Position numbers and translations under genes: made by a program | The notes under the pieces: generated by a model | Told to the model about the DNA's origin: nothing | What the model saw: only the letters and a program-made list of their open reading frames with translations | Databases searched by the model: none | Source: an uncultured Schlesneria sp. | GTDB lineage: Bacteria; Planctomycetota; Planctomycetia; Planctomycetales; Planctomycetaceae | DNA length: 64,000 nt | Direction: 5' to 3' | Assembly (NCBI GenBank): GCA_903871875.1 | Contig: CAIQIR010000017.1 | Span: 1 to 64,000, forward strand | Part shown: piece by piece, positions 18,429 through 28,740 of the stretch | How positions within the stretch are numbered: position 1 is the stretch's first letter | How the letters are laid out: every line of letters begins with the position of its first letter

Positions 18429-19436
18429 ATGTCAATCTCTCTCGATGACTATCAGTCGCATGATCAGCAGATTTGGGACGAAGAGTTACAAGACTTCGTT
18501 CCTGACCGAGTGTTCGATGCCCACATTCACCTGTTCCACCATGCTCACCTGGCCGTCTCCTCGGACTCTCACGCCTGGTCCGATGCCGACCTTTCGACGC
18601 TTCAGCAGTGGGCGCACCGACTGTATCCCGGTCGCGAAACCCATTTTCTGGTTCTGGGCACACCGACCATCGGCTTGGATGTCACCGCTCACAACCGCTG
18701 GTGTCTCGAGAAGGTTCGACAAGACCCGCAGTCGCGGATGAATCGATTGGTGACGCCGCAATGTCAGTTGGCCGATATCGAACGCGACATCCGTGAGCAG
18801 GGATTTATCGGACTGAAGCCTTATCGAATCTATTCTGTCACCGGCGACATCGCCCAGTGCCGCATTCACGATTTTCTCCCGCACACCCAACTTGAACTGG
18901 CCAACCAATTGGGGCTATGGGTCACGATGCATCTTTCCCGCTTTCATGGCTGTGCCGATGAATTCAATCTGAACGATCTCGAGGAGTTCACCCAACGTCG
19001 CTACCCGAATATCAAATGGATCCTGGCCCACTGCGCCCGCAGTTTCACGTACTGGCCCATTCGTCATGCAATCGACCGGCTGCGAGATATGCCCAACATC
19101 TGGTACGACGTCTCGGCGGTGACCGATGTCCGGCCGATGATTACGCTGTTCTCGGGTGAGAATCCACAGCGGATTCTGTACGGTTCAGATGGTGTGGACG
19201 CGACCTATTTCCACGGTCAGTACGCCGCGATGGGCCGAGCCTGGCAATACGTCGATATCGACCGATTCAATTTGAAATTTCCGCATTGCGACGGTCGCCC
19301 GATCCTGGCCGTTTACGAACAGCTGCTCTCGATGAAACATGCTGCCGAAATCGCGGAATGGTCCAAAGACAACATTCAAGACTTATTCTGGCGAAACGCC
19401 GCCCGCGAATTCAATATCACCTTCGGACAGGGCTGA
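18429..19436 (+). CDS. Amidohydrolase family (TIM-barrel metal-dependent hydrolase)
   Basis: A 335-residue protein of the amidohydrolase-2 (COG2159) family. The metal-binding FDAHIHLFHH lies at ~30-39, WVTMHLSRFHG supplies a later histidine, WILAHCARSF carries the third histidine motif, and ILYGSDGVD carries the catalytic aspartate. Members hydrolyse or decarboxylate cyclic amides, lactones and aromatic acids. No signal peptide, so cytoplasmic. The start is ATG 18429 with GAGGCC upstream. It is the last gene of the aldolase-hydrolase-amidohydrolase run and converges on the aminotransferase gene. Confidence 0.9.
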   Translation: MSISLDDYQSHDQQIWDEELQDFVPDRVFDAHIHLFHHAHLAVSSDSHAWSDADLSTLQQWAHRLYPGRETHFLVLGTPTIGLDVTAHNRWCLEKVRQDPQSRMNRLVTPQCQLADIERDIREQGFIGLKPYRIYSVTGDIAQCRIHDFLPHTQLELANQLGLWVTMHLSRFHGCADEFNLNDLEEFTQRRYPNIKWILAHCARSFTYWPIRHAIDRLRDMPNIWYDVSAVTDVRPMITLFSGENPQRILYGSDGVDATYFHGQYAAMGRAWQYVDIDRFNLKFPHCDGRPILAVYEQLLSMKHAAEIAEWSKDNIQDLFWRNAAREFNITFGQG

Positions 19437-19477
19437 TTCGTCGTTGATCCTCTGCCAGTTACGCGCCGGACCACTCC

Positions 19478-20824
19478 TTACCGCACCAGCCGTCGAAACG
19501 CGTCTTGCTGCACGTCGCATTCCAGCAGTCGATCGATCTGATTCGCGGCCAGTCCGTCACGGATAATCGTGAATGCCTCGCGAGCCGCATTCACCGTCTG
19601 CTCCAGTTCTCGCTCGCCCTGGGCGGCATTCAGATAGAACGACGCATACCCATGACAGCCTCGCTTCGCCATTTCTTGAATGTAGAGCGTCGTTGCCTGA
19701 CCTTTCACCTTCGCGTCGGTCATTCCAAACTGCAGGTGCGGGTGGACGTCGATCCCTTCACAACGAACGTCGATTCCCACTTCCTGGGCAACGGCGTTCA
19801 ACCGACGTTTCAATTCCGCTCCGAATCGCGACAGTTGTTCGGGCACCCCGCGACGGCGGACTTCACGTAGCGTGGTGAGCGCCGCCCGCAAGCCAATTGT
19901 GTCGCTCCAGTAAGTACTCGAAATGAACATCCGGGCGGCCGGCTCCATCACTTCGCGGCGACCAACGACCGCAGCCATCGGATAGCCGTTCGACAGTGAT
20001 TTTGCAAAAACGGCCATGTCCGGCGTGACCTTCAGATACTCCTGCGCACCGCCGGTACCAAAGCGTAATCCGGCCGAGACTTCATCCAGGATGAAAACCG
20101 CGCCCTGTTCTCGAGTCAGTTTGGCCACGCCAGCCAAATACCCCTCGGCAGGAATCTCCGACCGCAGCGGTTCCATGATGACTGCGGCAATCTGACCCCG
20201 ATGCCGATCGAGCAACTCTCCCAACGCGGTCAGGTCGCCGTAAGCGAACGGCAGGACGGTTCCAGCCAGAGCGCTGGGCACACCGGTCGGTTCGATCCCC
20301 GGAAAAAGATGCGAATTGAGACTCGCCTCTTCCGCGAGATTGGCGGCCAGATACCAATCATGCCAGCCGTGGTAGCCGCAAAACAAAACTTTGTCGCGGC
20401 CAGTGACACCGCGCGCAATTCGCACGGCGATGGCGCAAGCTTCGCCGCCGCATTTGGCATAGCGAACCATTTCGGCACAGGGAATCGACCTGCACAGCTC
20501 TTCGGCCAATTCGATTTCCAACTCGTGATTGACCGAATAGATCGTGCCTGTCGTGATCTGCCGGCAGACTGCATCATCCACCACCGGATCGGCATACCCC
20601 AGAATGATCGACCCGATGCCACTGATCCAATCGATGTATTCGAATCCATCGACATCCCAAAACCGCGCCCCTGCGGCCCGAGCGGCATACACGGGTGAAA
20701 CCCCATACGCGACACGATTCGGCCGGCGGCTGATCAGCTGCGTCGCGCCGGGAATCAACTTCATCGCCCGCTCGTAGAGGGCCATCGATCGGGGCACACG
20801 AGTCGGGCGATTATCGTTCGTCAT
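19478..20824 (-). CDS. Class III (glutamate-1-semialdehyde 2,1-aminomutase-like) PLP aminotransferase
   Basis: A PLP-dependent enzyme of 448 residues from ATG 20824 (GGCGGGAT upstream; ATG 20860 is also open). The N-terminal MKLIPGATQLISRRPN and YIDWISGIGSIILGYADP match the GSA-aminomutase branch. ILDEVSAGLRFG holds the cofactor-binding Asp, and FAKSLSNGYPMAAVVG holds the Schiff-base lysine. It is more likely a catabolic or biosynthetic aminotransferase than true HemL, because it lies among aldolase, hydrolase and dehydrogenase genes rather than tetrapyrrole genes. The amino donor and acceptor are unknown. Confidence 0.9.
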   Translation of the reverse strand: MTNDNRPTRVPRSMALYERAMKLIPGATQLISRRPNRVAYGVSPVYAARAAGARFWDVDGFEYIDWISGIGSIILGYADPVVDDAVCRQITTGTIYSVNHELEIELAEELCRSIPCAEMVRYAKCGGEACAIAVRIARGVTGRDKVLFCGYHGWHDWYLAANLAEEASLNSHLFPGIEPTGVPSALAGTVLPFAYGDLTALGELLDRHRGQIAAVIMEPLRSEIPAEGYLAGVAKLTREQGAVFILDEVSAGLRFGTGGAQEYLKVTPDMAVFAKSLSNGYPMAAVVGRREVMEPAARMFISSTYWSDTIGLRAALTTLREVRRRGVPEQLSRFGAELKRRLNAVAQEVGIDVRCEGIDVHPHLQFGMTDAKVKGQATTLYIQEMAKRGCHGYASFYLNAAQGERELEQTVNAAREAFTIIRDGLAANQIDRLLECDVQQDAFRRLVR

Positions 20825-20941
20825 CTTGAATCCCGCCGCAGAAATAACCCAGTTGGACAAATCAAACGGTCGTCGGCCCTTCAGGCAGCAAGGCAGGGAC
20901 AGTGCATAAAAGACCGCTCCGAATGACGCGATTGCGCTCGA

Positions 20942-22411
20942 TCACGCGAGCAGTTCTTTCACGATCTTGGGGGCTTCCACGCCGGTCAGACGCTGGTCGA
21001 GTCCTTGGAATTTGACCGTGAAACGTTCATGGTCGATCCCCAGGCACTGCAGCATTGTGGCATTCAGATCGTTGACGTGGACGGGATTCTGCACCACGTT
21101 GTAACTGAAGTCGTCGGTCTCACCGTAGACCTGGCCACCCTTGATGCCCCCGCCCGCCATCCACATGCAGAAGTTGCGAGGATGATGATCGCGACCGTAG
21201 GTCTCTTTGCTCAATGTGCCTTGCGAGTAGACCGTCCGACCGAACTCGCCGCCCCAGACCACCAGCGTCTTATCCAGCATTCCGCGTTGTTTCAGGTCGG
21301 CCAGCAGGGCGCCGATCGGCTGGTCCGTGTCTTCACACTGCGATCGCAAATCGCGAGGCAGATTGCCATGCTGATCCCAACCGCGATGCAGCAGTTGGAC
21401 GACGCGGACACCTCGCTCCACCAAGCGACGCGCCAGTAGCGTGCTGGCTGCGAAGGTCCCCGGCTTCGTGACGTCCGGTCCATACATCTCCAGTGTCGCG
21501 GCCGTTTCTTGTCTCAGATCGGTCAGTTCGGGAACACTCGTCTGCATCCGGAACGCCATCTCGTACTGTGCCATTCGTGTGAGTGTTTCGGGATCGCCCA
21601 ATTGTTCCAACGTCCGGTGATTCAGAGCTCCGAGGGTATCGAGCATCGCCCGACGGTTTTGCGCACTAATGCCGGGCGGGTTTTGTACATACAGCACCGG
21701 ATCGCCCACATGCCGTAAGGCGACGCCCGTATATTTGCTGGACAGAAAACCGCTGGACCACATGCGAGTGAACAATGCTTGTGCCGCGGCACCCGATTTC
21801 CAAGTCGGTGTCAGCACGACGAAACTCGGCAAATCGTTGCTGTCGCTGCCCAGACCATAAGACAGCCACGAGCCAAGACTCGGTTTGCCCGGCACTTCGC
21901 TGCCTGTCATTACAAATGTGCAGGCGGGGTCATGGTTGATGGCATTGGTGTGCACGGTTTTCACAACGGCGATGTCATCCACATGCTGGGCCGTGTAGGG
22001 TAGCAATTCGCTGACCCAGGTTCCGCATTGTCCGTGCTGTTGAAATTTGAACATCGACGGAGCCACGGGCAATCGCGTTTGCCCGCTGGTCATCGTGGTA
22101 ATGCGTTGTCCCTGGCGAACCGAATCCGGCAAGTCCTTATCGTAGTACTCAGCCAGCTTCGGCTTGTAGTCCCACAGGTCCATCTGGGCCGGGCCACCAT
22201 TCATATGCAGGTAGATGACGTTTTGGGCCTTCGGAGCGAAGTGAGGCAGTCCCGGCAACGGCGGGTGCATTCGCGAGCTGTCCACGTTGTCTTGCGCGGT
22301 CAACGACTTTGCGGCACACAGCCCCATCGCCATTCCCCCCAGCCGAATCCCCGTGGAACCGAAGAACTGACGCCGATTCATGGCCCATTGTTGTTCGAAG
22401 AACGGATGCAT
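20942..22411 (-). CDS. DUF1501 family secreted protein
   Basis: A 489-residue DUF1501 protein from ATG 22411, which has GGGGAG upstream; ATG 22429 is also open. A Tat motif ([16 protein letters not shown]) sits just after the start, followed by [33 protein letters not shown] and [20 protein letters not shown]. It closely resembles the DUF1501 protein at 2.4-3.9 kb (same [19 protein letters not shown] spacing and [10 protein letters not shown]-type block), so the two are likely paralogues. The PSCyt1-DUF1549-DUF1553 gene ends ~100 bp upstream on the same strand, so they probably form an operon. Confidence 0.92.
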   Translation of the reverse strand: MHPFFEQQWAMNRRQFFGSTGIRLGGMAMGLCAAKSLTAQDNVDSSRMHPPLPGLPHFAPKAQNVIYLHMNGGPAQMDLWDYKPKLAEYYDKDLPDSVRQGQRITTMTSGQTRLPVAPSMFKFQQHGQCGTWVSELLPYTAQHVDDIAVVKTVHTNAINHDPACTFVMTGSEVPGKPSLGSWLSYGLGSDSNDLPSFVVLTPTWKSGAAAQALFTRMWSSGFLSSKYTGVALRHVGDPVLYVQNPPGISAQNRRAMLDTLGALNHRTLEQLGDPETLTRMAQYEMAFRMQTSVPELTDLRQETAATLEMYGPDVTKPGTFAASTLLARRLVERGVRVVQLLHRGWDQHGNLPRDLRSQCEDTDQPIGALLADLKQRGMLDKTLVVWGGEFGRTVYSQGTLSKETYGRDHHPRNFCMWMAGGGIKGGQVYGETDDFSYNVVQNPVHVNDLNATMLQCLGIDHERFTVKFQGLDQRLTGVEAPKIVKELLA

Positions 22412-22513
22412 TTCAAAAACTCCCCACATTCAAATTCGCAGGTACTGGGACTGTTCCGCTGGGCCGGGGTTTGCCGCCTGAAAAGACGGTCCGCCCGACT
22501 GGTCAAGTCATTG

Positions 22514-25500
22514 TCAGTTTCGATTCACAGTTTCATCCGTATTCAGAACCAGATTGGCCAGCATCGTCCAGGCCGCCGTCTCAATTTCCGGGGCCACCAT
22601 CTTTGGCTTTGATTCCCCCACATGGATCGCTTTTTGGGCCGCTGTCGGATCAGCCGCAAACAACTCGGTGTGCTTTTGCAGTGCCGCCGTCAATATCGAA
22701 CGTTCTTCGGCAGTCGGCCGCCGCGACAACACCGTCCGGTACAAAAACGTCAAACGGTCGTCTGTCGTGCTGCCGCCTTCGATCAGCACTCGTTCCGCCA
22801 AACCACGAGCCGATTCGAAATGCTGCACATCATTCATCAATTGCAACGCCTGCAGTGGCGTGTTGCTGCGTTCCCGCACCGTACAAACCTGTTCGCGATT
22901 GGGAGCGTCGAAGTTCGACATGAACGGCGGCGGCGCCGTTCGCTTCAAGAAGGCATAAACACTACGACGATAAAGTGATTGACCATGTTCCTGTAAGTAA
23001 AAACGCGTATTGCTGTCGGAATAGCCCACCGGCTCCCAAATATTGGACGGCTGATACGATTTGACGCCACGTCCGCCCATGGTCAGATCGATCAACCCGC
23101 TGACAAACAGCACATTGTCGCGAACCTGTTCCGCGTCCAGGCGCAGACGGGGCCCGCGAGCATACAAACGGTTGTGCGGATCGGCGGTTCTCACTTCGGG
23201 GGTCAACTTCACCTGGCGGCGGAAGGCTTCTGACGTCAGTAATAGTTTCATGAATTGCTTCGTGTTCCAACCCGTCGTGCGATACTCGCTGGCCAGCCAA
23301 TCGAGCAGTTCAGGATGACTGGGAACTTCGCCTTGCGTCCCAAAATCGAAGCTCGTTTTGACCAGCCCTGTGCCAAACACTTGCTGCCAAAATCGATTGA
23401 CCGTCACCCGAGCCGTCAAAGGATTTTCGGGCGCGACCAGCCAGCGGCCCAGATCGAGTCGAGTCAGTCGGGCATCGGGGGTCGATTTGGGGATTGCGGG
23501 TAGAATGGCTGGCACCGCCGGTTCGACCGGGTCACCTTTCTTGTCGTATTGCCCCCGGACCATCACGAACGAGTCACGCGGCTTCTCGGTGTCGCGGAAG
23601 ATGAACGTGCCGGGCGCCGATTCGTCGGCGATGATTCGGGCTACGCGCGCGGTTTCCCAAGCGGCGCGGGCCGACGCAATTTCCTCGTTCAGCGGTCGAG
23701 CGACCATCGCTAGATAGAAGCTTCGCAGTTTGGCGGCATCGTCAGGCGACAAAACCTTGTCGGGACCGCCTTTGATCGATTCATGCAAATTGCCCGGCAA
23801 CTCGGGGGGAATCGTCGTTCCCAGGCTCTTTCGCCAAGCGGCGACGGATTCCAGTGGATCAGTCGTCGGATCACATTGTCCCGTCAGCGTGACCAGATCC
23901 CAATAGACGATGCCACCCGTTTGACTCAGTTTCAGCCCATTCAACCGGTCGCCCGTTTTCAATTCCAGATCGCTGGCGGAAAACGTCAGTTTGTTCCATT
24001 GGCCCGGCACAATGTCGGATTGCGAGGCTCCCTCACGCACCAGTCCAGAGTCGGTCCGGGTCCAGGTCACACCACGACCATTCGTTGCCGCGAAACCCAC
24101 CTTCGACGGCAGATCTGTGGCATCAACTCGCAGCCAGACTTCAATGACGGCTTCGTGCGGTACCACAATCGGACGCAACTTGAATTCGATTTCGTCGTGA
24201 TACGACGAAGCAAACGACTGCCGGATCACGCGACGTCCTGAGACCGCTTTGAAGGCTGGATCAGTCACCCAGTCGATCGCATTGCGAGACGAGCTGCGAG
24301 GACTGGCCCCCACTGGCGGGGCGTCATCGAATAATACTTCGCGGACAAGTTTACGATCAACGGGCGATTTCGTTTCCGCAGGATCGAGATAGTCGATCCC
24401 GGTGATCAGCGAATCGACCCATTCGCGGGCATCCCGTTCGACGTTCGTCGCCCCCGTCGCGGCCGCCATCTGATTCGGCTGCGGCAATTTCAAAAACGGT
24501 GCCGTCGTATTCGTATTGCCGTCCATCGCCGGATCGGCCGCACTGTTGAAGAACGCATACAGAGAATAGAACTCTTTCGTTGTCAGTGGGTCGTACTTAT
24601 GGTCGTGACAGACGGCACAGCCTGCGGTCAAACCCAGCCAGGCCTGTGCGACGGCCGTAGTGCGTTCGACCGCATAGCGATAGATGAATTCCTCGGCGAT
24701 TGATCCCCCTTCGCCCGTGGTCACGTTGCAACGATTGAAGCCAGTGGCCACCAATTGGTCTCGAGTGGGATTCTGCAATAGGTCACCCGCCACTTGCCAA
24801 ACCGTGAATTGATCGAAAGGCAAATTCTCGTTGAAGGCCTTCACCACCCAGTCGCGATAGGCCCACATCTGTCGCTCGTTGTCCAGATGCATGCCGTGGG
24901 TGTCGGCATAGCGCGCCACATCCAGCCAGTGCTTAGCCATCTCTTCACCATACCGTGACGAACCGAGGTAGCGATCAACCATCCGTTCGTAGGCCCCCGG
25001 GGCCGGATCCGCTAAATATTCGTCAATCTCTTTCACGACGGGCGGCAAACCTGTCAGCGTGAACGCTACTCGTCGGATCAACGTTTCACGGTCGGCTTCC
25101 GGTTGGGTCGAGAGGCCAACTTGCTGCAATCGAAGGTTAAGGAACCGATCGATGGGATGAGCGGCGACAGACGCATCGGGCGCGGCCGCAGCAGAAATCG
25201 GGGCAAACGCCCAGTGGGTCTGATATTTCGCCCCCTGTTCAATCCAGCGTTTGAGTACGTCTTTCTGTGCAGCAGTCAGAGTCCTTTTCGAGTCCGGCGG
25301 TGGCATCACTTCCGCTTCATCGGCCGCAAAGATGCGTGCAACAAGTGAACTTTCATCCGGCTTTCCAGCCACGACCGCCGGCTTCGGACCATGGAAAATC
25401 CCGTCCGCGGTATCCAGCCGTAAGTCCGCCTTACGAGTCGGAGCATCTGGCCCGTGACAATGAAAACACTTGTCCGCCAGAATCGGCCGTACATCGCGAC

Positions 25501-25615
25501 TGAACGACACGTCGCCGCCCGCAGCACGAACAACGTTCGCCGTGTTCAGGGCCACCAAGACACCCAGCAGCTTGAAGACGGCTTGTCCTCCGCGTCGGAG
25601 ATGGAACACTGTCAT
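22514..25615 (-). CDS. PSCyt1-DUF1549-DUF1553 secreted protein
   Basis: A 1033-residue protein with a signal peptide (KLLGVLVALNTANVVRAAGG) and TGAGGGT before ATG 25615. PSCyt1 begins at SFSRDVRPILADKCFHCHGP (~38-57); DUF1549 has GCAVCHDHKYDPLTTKEFY near 340; and DUF1553 covers the last third with NPLTARVTVNRFWQQVFG. Between them is a ~200-residue beta-rich region (EVWLRVDATDLPSKVGFAA) like a carbohydrate-binding or concanavalin-type module. The two CxxCH motifs may attach haem. Co-expressed with the downstream DUF1501 gene by position. Its role is probably in handling or binding complex polymers; the chemistry is unknown. Confidence 0.92.
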   Translation of the reverse strand: MTVFHLRRGGQAVFKLLGVLVALNTANVVRAAGGDVSFSRDVRPILADKCFHCHGPDAPTRKADLRLDTADGIFHGPKPAVVAGKPDESSLVARIFAADEAEVMPPPDSKRTLTAAQKDVLKRWIEQGAKYQTHWAFAPISAAAAPDASVAAHPIDRFLNLRLQQVGLSTQPEADRETLIRRVAFTLTGLPPVVKEIDEYLADPAPGAYERMVDRYLGSSRYGEEMAKHWLDVARYADTHGMHLDNERQMWAYRDWVVKAFNENLPFDQFTVWQVAGDLLQNPTRDQLVATGFNRCNVTTGEGGSIAEEFIYRYAVERTTAVAQAWLGLTAGCAVCHDHKYDPLTTKEFYSLYAFFNSAADPAMDGNTNTTAPFLKLPQPNQMAAATGATNVERDAREWVDSLITGIDYLDPAETKSPVDRKLVREVLFDDAPPVGASPRSSSRNAIDWVTDPAFKAVSGRRVIRQSFASSYHDEIEFKLRPIVVPHEAVIEVWLRVDATDLPSKVGFAATNGRGVTWTRTDSGLVREGASQSDIVPGQWNKLTFSASDLELKTGDRLNGLKLSQTGGIVYWDLVTLTGQCDPTTDPLESVAAWRKSLGTTIPPELPGNLHESIKGGPDKVLSPDDAAKLRSFYLAMVARPLNEEIASARAAWETARVARIIADESAPGTFIFRDTEKPRDSFVMVRGQYDKKGDPVEPAVPAILPAIPKSTPDARLTRLDLGRWLVAPENPLTARVTVNRFWQQVFGTGLVKTSFDFGTQGEVPSHPELLDWLASEYRTTGWNTKQFMKLLLTSEAFRRQVKLTPEVRTADPHNRLYARGPRLRLDAEQVRDNVLFVSGLIDLTMGGRGVKSYQPSNIWEPVGYSDSNTRFYLQEHGQSLYRRSVYAFLKRTAPPPFMSNFDAPNREQVCTVRERSNTPLQALQLMNDVQHFESARGLAERVLIEGGSTTDDRLTFLYRTVLSRRPTAEERSILTAALQKHTELFAADPTAAQKAIHVGESKPKMVAPEIETAAWTMLANLVLNTDETVNRN

Positions 25616-25902
25616 ACCCTCAGCCCTCGTCTCATCGTTGCCAGTTCATGGAATGCGATCTGTCGTCGCTGTTGCGGCGATCCCGAGCCAATCACTTTAC
25701 CCGCCGGGACGGACCTTTGTCGAATCCGCGAAATCCCCGCGAGCACCGTGACATCACTATTTTAAGCGATCTCGGGGCGTCCGCTTCGACTCTCTCGAAA
25801 GCTCCGTCAAATTCCCGTTGTCAGGAAGAGGGATAATTCCAGGCCAACGACGCTTGCCTAACTCGGCTGTGAAACGGCGACCGACTGCACGACGTCGTCG
25901 CT

Positions 25903-26655
25903 CTACGTCTTCATCCCGAATCCCTCGCGTTGCGATTTTGACGATTCCAGATACCGCAGGAACGCCACTTCGTCGCGATCGCAGCTAACCCCCTGAAACA
26001 CCATCCCGAAACTGCGACGATGACGCGCGGTCGAGCGATTCGCGTCGGCGCGATGAATGGTGTTGCCATGATGAATTAACACGTCACCAGGTTGCGCGGG
26101 AACGGGCGTTTCTACCGCGCGATCCGCCTCTCCGTAATCCACAATCCCTTGCGAGAATCCCAGGGTCTGTGTGCGACCGTGCGGTCGTACGCCCCGCCGG
26201 TGCGAACCCTTCACGTAACGAAGGCAGCCGTTCTCTTCATCGACGACATCCAAAGCCAGCCACATCGTCAATACTTGGGGCGGTTTCAGACAAAAGTAAT
26301 AATTGTCCTGATGGGGAGGCGTCGCATGGTCGGTGTTGGGAGGCTTATTGAACCACTCAGCTCCATTCACCCGGACCGGTTCCCCCAGCAGTGACTCGGC
26401 AGCCCCCGTCCACAGCGGGTGGTGAAGATAGTCCGCAAAGAACGGATCTTGCTGAATTCGGTTCAGTTGCTTCAGCGTTTCCGGCCGCGACTTGTCTTGA
26501 TAAAACGCGTCCTCATCCGGCAGACCGGGCACGACCTCGCGAATGTATCGATCGAGATTGTCGGTCAGTCGCTTCAATTCGTCAGGCGGCAGGAAACCTC
26601 GAATGACGACCACGCCATCGGTTTCATAGGTCTTTTTCAACGAGGGAGCAATCAT
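25903..26655 (-). CDS. Phytanoyl-CoA dioxygenase (PhyH) family protein
   Basis: A 250-residue Fe(II)/2-oxoglutarate-dependent oxygenase-like protein. The iron ligands are readable: H-x-D in PPHQDNYYF and a distal histidine in GNTIHRADANRS, followed by the arginine-rich segment that binds 2-oxoglutarate. The family hydroxylates unactivated carbons of fatty acids, amino acids or small metabolites. It is the last gene of the minus-strand operon led by aldehyde dehydrogenase, with a 34-bp gap after the aldo/keto reductase stop. The substrate is unknown. Confidence 0.9.
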   Translation of the reverse strand: MIAPSLKKTYETDGVVVIRGFLPPDELKRLTDNLDRYIREVVPGLPDEDAFYQDKSRPETLKQLNRIQQDPFFADYLHHPLWTGAAESLLGEPVRVNGAEWFNKPPNTDHATPPHQDNYYFCLKPPQVLTMWLALDVVDEENGCLRYVKGSHRRGVRPHGRTQTLGFSQGIVDYGEADRAVETPVPAQPGDVLIHHGNTIHRADANRSTARHRRSFGMVFQGVSCDRDEVAFLRYLESSKSQREGFGMKT

Positions 26656-26689
26656 GTGCGGTGTGCCTTATTCAAAAGGGAAACATCGT

Positions 26690-27628
26690 TCACCCGGTCG
26701 GTTTCTTCGGCCACAAGTTGGGAGTGATCACTCGCTCGGGCAATTCTGATGTCACCGCGGTGATCGCCGCCAGCAGGTCGGCCGGCAATCGGCCGCGATC
26801 AAACATGCTCAAATTATTTTTGATCTGGCTCACGGTTTCCACTCCCGTGATCACGCAGGTCACTTCGTCGATCGACAGCATATACCGCAGTGCCAGTTCG
26901 GCCAGACTCAGCCCCGCTTCGTTGGCCAGCGACGCCAGTCGAGTTCGTACCGGTATGACCTCGCGGAGCGCCGCGGGAACCTCCTCTGCCGGCATGACCA
27001 ATAGCCCCTGCAAATAGACGCTGCGCACAAACGTCGCCACACCCTGCTTCGCAGCCGTCTGAAAAATGCCACTCTGCTGGTGACGCCGATCAAGCACGTT
27101 TCCCGGAATCTGCAATGCGGAAAAATGTCCTCCCGCCACAAATTCCGCCGCCGGTCCGGGGCGGTTATCGCACGAGACGCCCAAGTGACGCAGCCAACCA
27201 CGTGCTCGCAAGTCTTCGAGCACGTTTCCATACATCGCATCGGACTCGCGGTGAAACAGCACGACCGGCAGGCAATCGATCCGCAGTCGCCGTCGAGACT
27301 CGGCAATCGATTGTTCAATGGCTTTCGCGGCCAGCTGCGAATCGGCTAATTCCGGGAGAGTCAGCGGGCGAACTTTGGTCACGACGAGCACTCGGTCGGC
27401 AACACCCAAATCGGACAGAGCCCGACCAATCACGTCTTCACTGGTTCCATACGCGGCTGCCGTGTCGAAGCAATTCACTCCCCCGTCGACCGCAGCCGCC
27501 ACAATCTCAACCACTTCGCGATACGAGGGTTGTCCCGTCTGATTGGCGACGCCGTACGGCAGGCCGAATTGCACGGTGCCCAGCATCAATCGCGACAGCG
27601 AAAACTGCTGCCAGGTTGAAATGATCAT
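26690..27628 (-). CDS. Aldo/keto reductase
   Basis: A 312-residue (alpha/beta)8 NAD(P)H-dependent oxidoreductase. The catalytic tetrad is visible as Asp in GGVNCFDTAAAYG, Tyr in the same motif (AAAYGTSE), Lys in VLVVTKVRPL and His in VVLFHRESD. GTVQFGLPYGVANQTG at the N-terminus is typical of the COG0667-like bacterial branch. The ATG overlaps the stop of the upstream D-threonine aldolase-like gene by 4 bp (ATGA), showing translational coupling. It would reduce an aldehyde or ketone produced or consumed by this operon. Confidence 0.92.
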   Translation of the reverse strand: MIISTWQQFSLSRLMLGTVQFGLPYGVANQTGQPSYREVVEIVAAAVDGGVNCFDTAAAYGTSEDVIGRALSDLGVADRVLVVTKVRPLTLPELADSQLAAKAIEQSIAESRRRLRIDCLPVVLFHRESDAMYGNVLEDLRARGWLRHLGVSCDNRPGPAAEFVAGGHFSALQIPGNVLDRRHQQSGIFQTAAKQGVATFVRSVYLQGLLVMPAEEVPAALREVIPVRTRLASLANEAGLSLAELALRYMLSIDEVTCVITGVETVSQIKNNLSMFDRGRLPADLLAAITAVTSELPERVITPNLWPKKPTG

Positions 27629-28740
27629 GACAGACGACCCGAAGCTTCAATCGGCCAGACCTCAACGACCACACCCTGGTCGTGCACGACAATTTCGCGG
27701 TAGAGGTTGCAAGTCGTACAGGCATGACTGGGAATCAGATGCAGCACCTGGCCAATGCGCCAGTCCGGGGCGTTTTGCACAACGGTATGCTCTTCGGCCA
27801 GGAAAAAAGGAATTTCGACGTCGGGAAAGTCTCGAATCGCTGGCACGCCGAATTCCCCGCCAGCCCCTTTGACACCCAGGTCGAGCACCGCCTTGCCCGG
27901 ATTCGGGCGACTGATCACCCGCACCAGAACCGACAACGCGATGTCAAATTCCGGGGCCAAACGATGATATTGCCGATCCATCGTGGCATACGTTCCTGCT
28001 TGCACTTCATCGACACCCGGCAATGTTCCCGTGCTATCGTAGGTCGCGCTGGAACAGCCACTGATACAACCAACGGGGATTCCGGCCGCTTCGATCAACC
28101 GACGAGTGTCGACGGCTTGCTGCATCGCTTGACGCGACCGCGTTACCCGATCAGCTCGATCCAGCACATTCACCAGATGCCCCTCGTACGCCTGTATCCC
28201 ACTAAAGTGGACTCCGGGCAAATCGATCAGTCGTCTGGCCAAGTCGAGTGCCGGTTGACCGGGAGCCACCCCGCAGCGTCCCATCCCAATATCGACTTCG
28301 ATCAAGAGGTGTACCAGTGAACCAGCTGCCGTCGCGGCTCGAGAGATCGCCGTCGCCTGTTCAAGATGGTCGACCGCGACCGCGACGTGTGCCCGCTGGG
28401 CTAGTCGAGCTAGTCGCGCCGTCTTGATGGGTCCGACAATCTGATTCGCAATCAGAACATTGTTGATTCCATGGTCCACCAGAATCTCGGCCTCACCCAG
28501 TTTGGCGCAGGTCATTCCGACCGCTCCCGCCGCCAATTGCCGTTTGGCGAGTGTCACGCACTTATGATTCTTGAAGTGCGGACGTAGTTTCGCCGGACAA
28601 TCTCGAAAGAAGGCCGCCATCCGGGCCAGGTTCCGATCGGACGCCGCGCGGTCGAGCAACAGCGTGGGCGTGTCCAGTTCCAAAATCGGCTGGCCGATGC
28701 GTGAGTCGATCTTCTCGGCCCCAGAATCTATTCCGGCCAT
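27625..28740 (-). CDS. DSD1-type PLP enzyme (D-threonine aldolase / D-serine dehydratase-like)
   Basis: A 371-residue fold-type III PLP protein. The Schiff-base lysine lies in RPHFKNHKCV near residue 55, and the C-terminal PSHACTTCNLY holds the His-x-Cys metal pair characteristic of D-serine dehydratase and D-threonine aldolase. It would split a beta-hydroxy-D-amino acid to glycine plus aldehyde, or dehydrate D-serine. It overlaps the upstream aldehyde dehydrogenase gene by 13 bp and the downstream aldo/keto reductase by 4 bp. The neighbours, which could oxidise or reduce an aldehyde, favour the aldolase reading. Confidence 0.9.
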   Translation of the reverse strand: MAGIDSGAEKIDSRIGQPILELDTPTLLLDRAASDRNLARMAAFFRDCPAKLRPHFKNHKCVTLAKRQLAAGAVGMTCAKLGEAEILVDHGINNVLIANQIVGPIKTARLARLAQRAHVAVAVDHLEQATAISRAATAAGSLVHLLIEVDIGMGRCGVAPGQPALDLARRLIDLPGVHFSGIQAYEGHLVNVLDRADRVTRSRQAMQQAVDTRRLIEAAGIPVGCISGCSSATYDSTGTLPGVDEVQAGTYATMDRQYHRLAPEFDIALSVLVRVISRPNPGKAVLDLGVKGAGGEFGVPAIRDFPDVEIPFFLAEEHTVVQNAPDWRIGQVLHLIPSHACTTCNLYREIVVHDQGVVVEVWPIEASGRLS

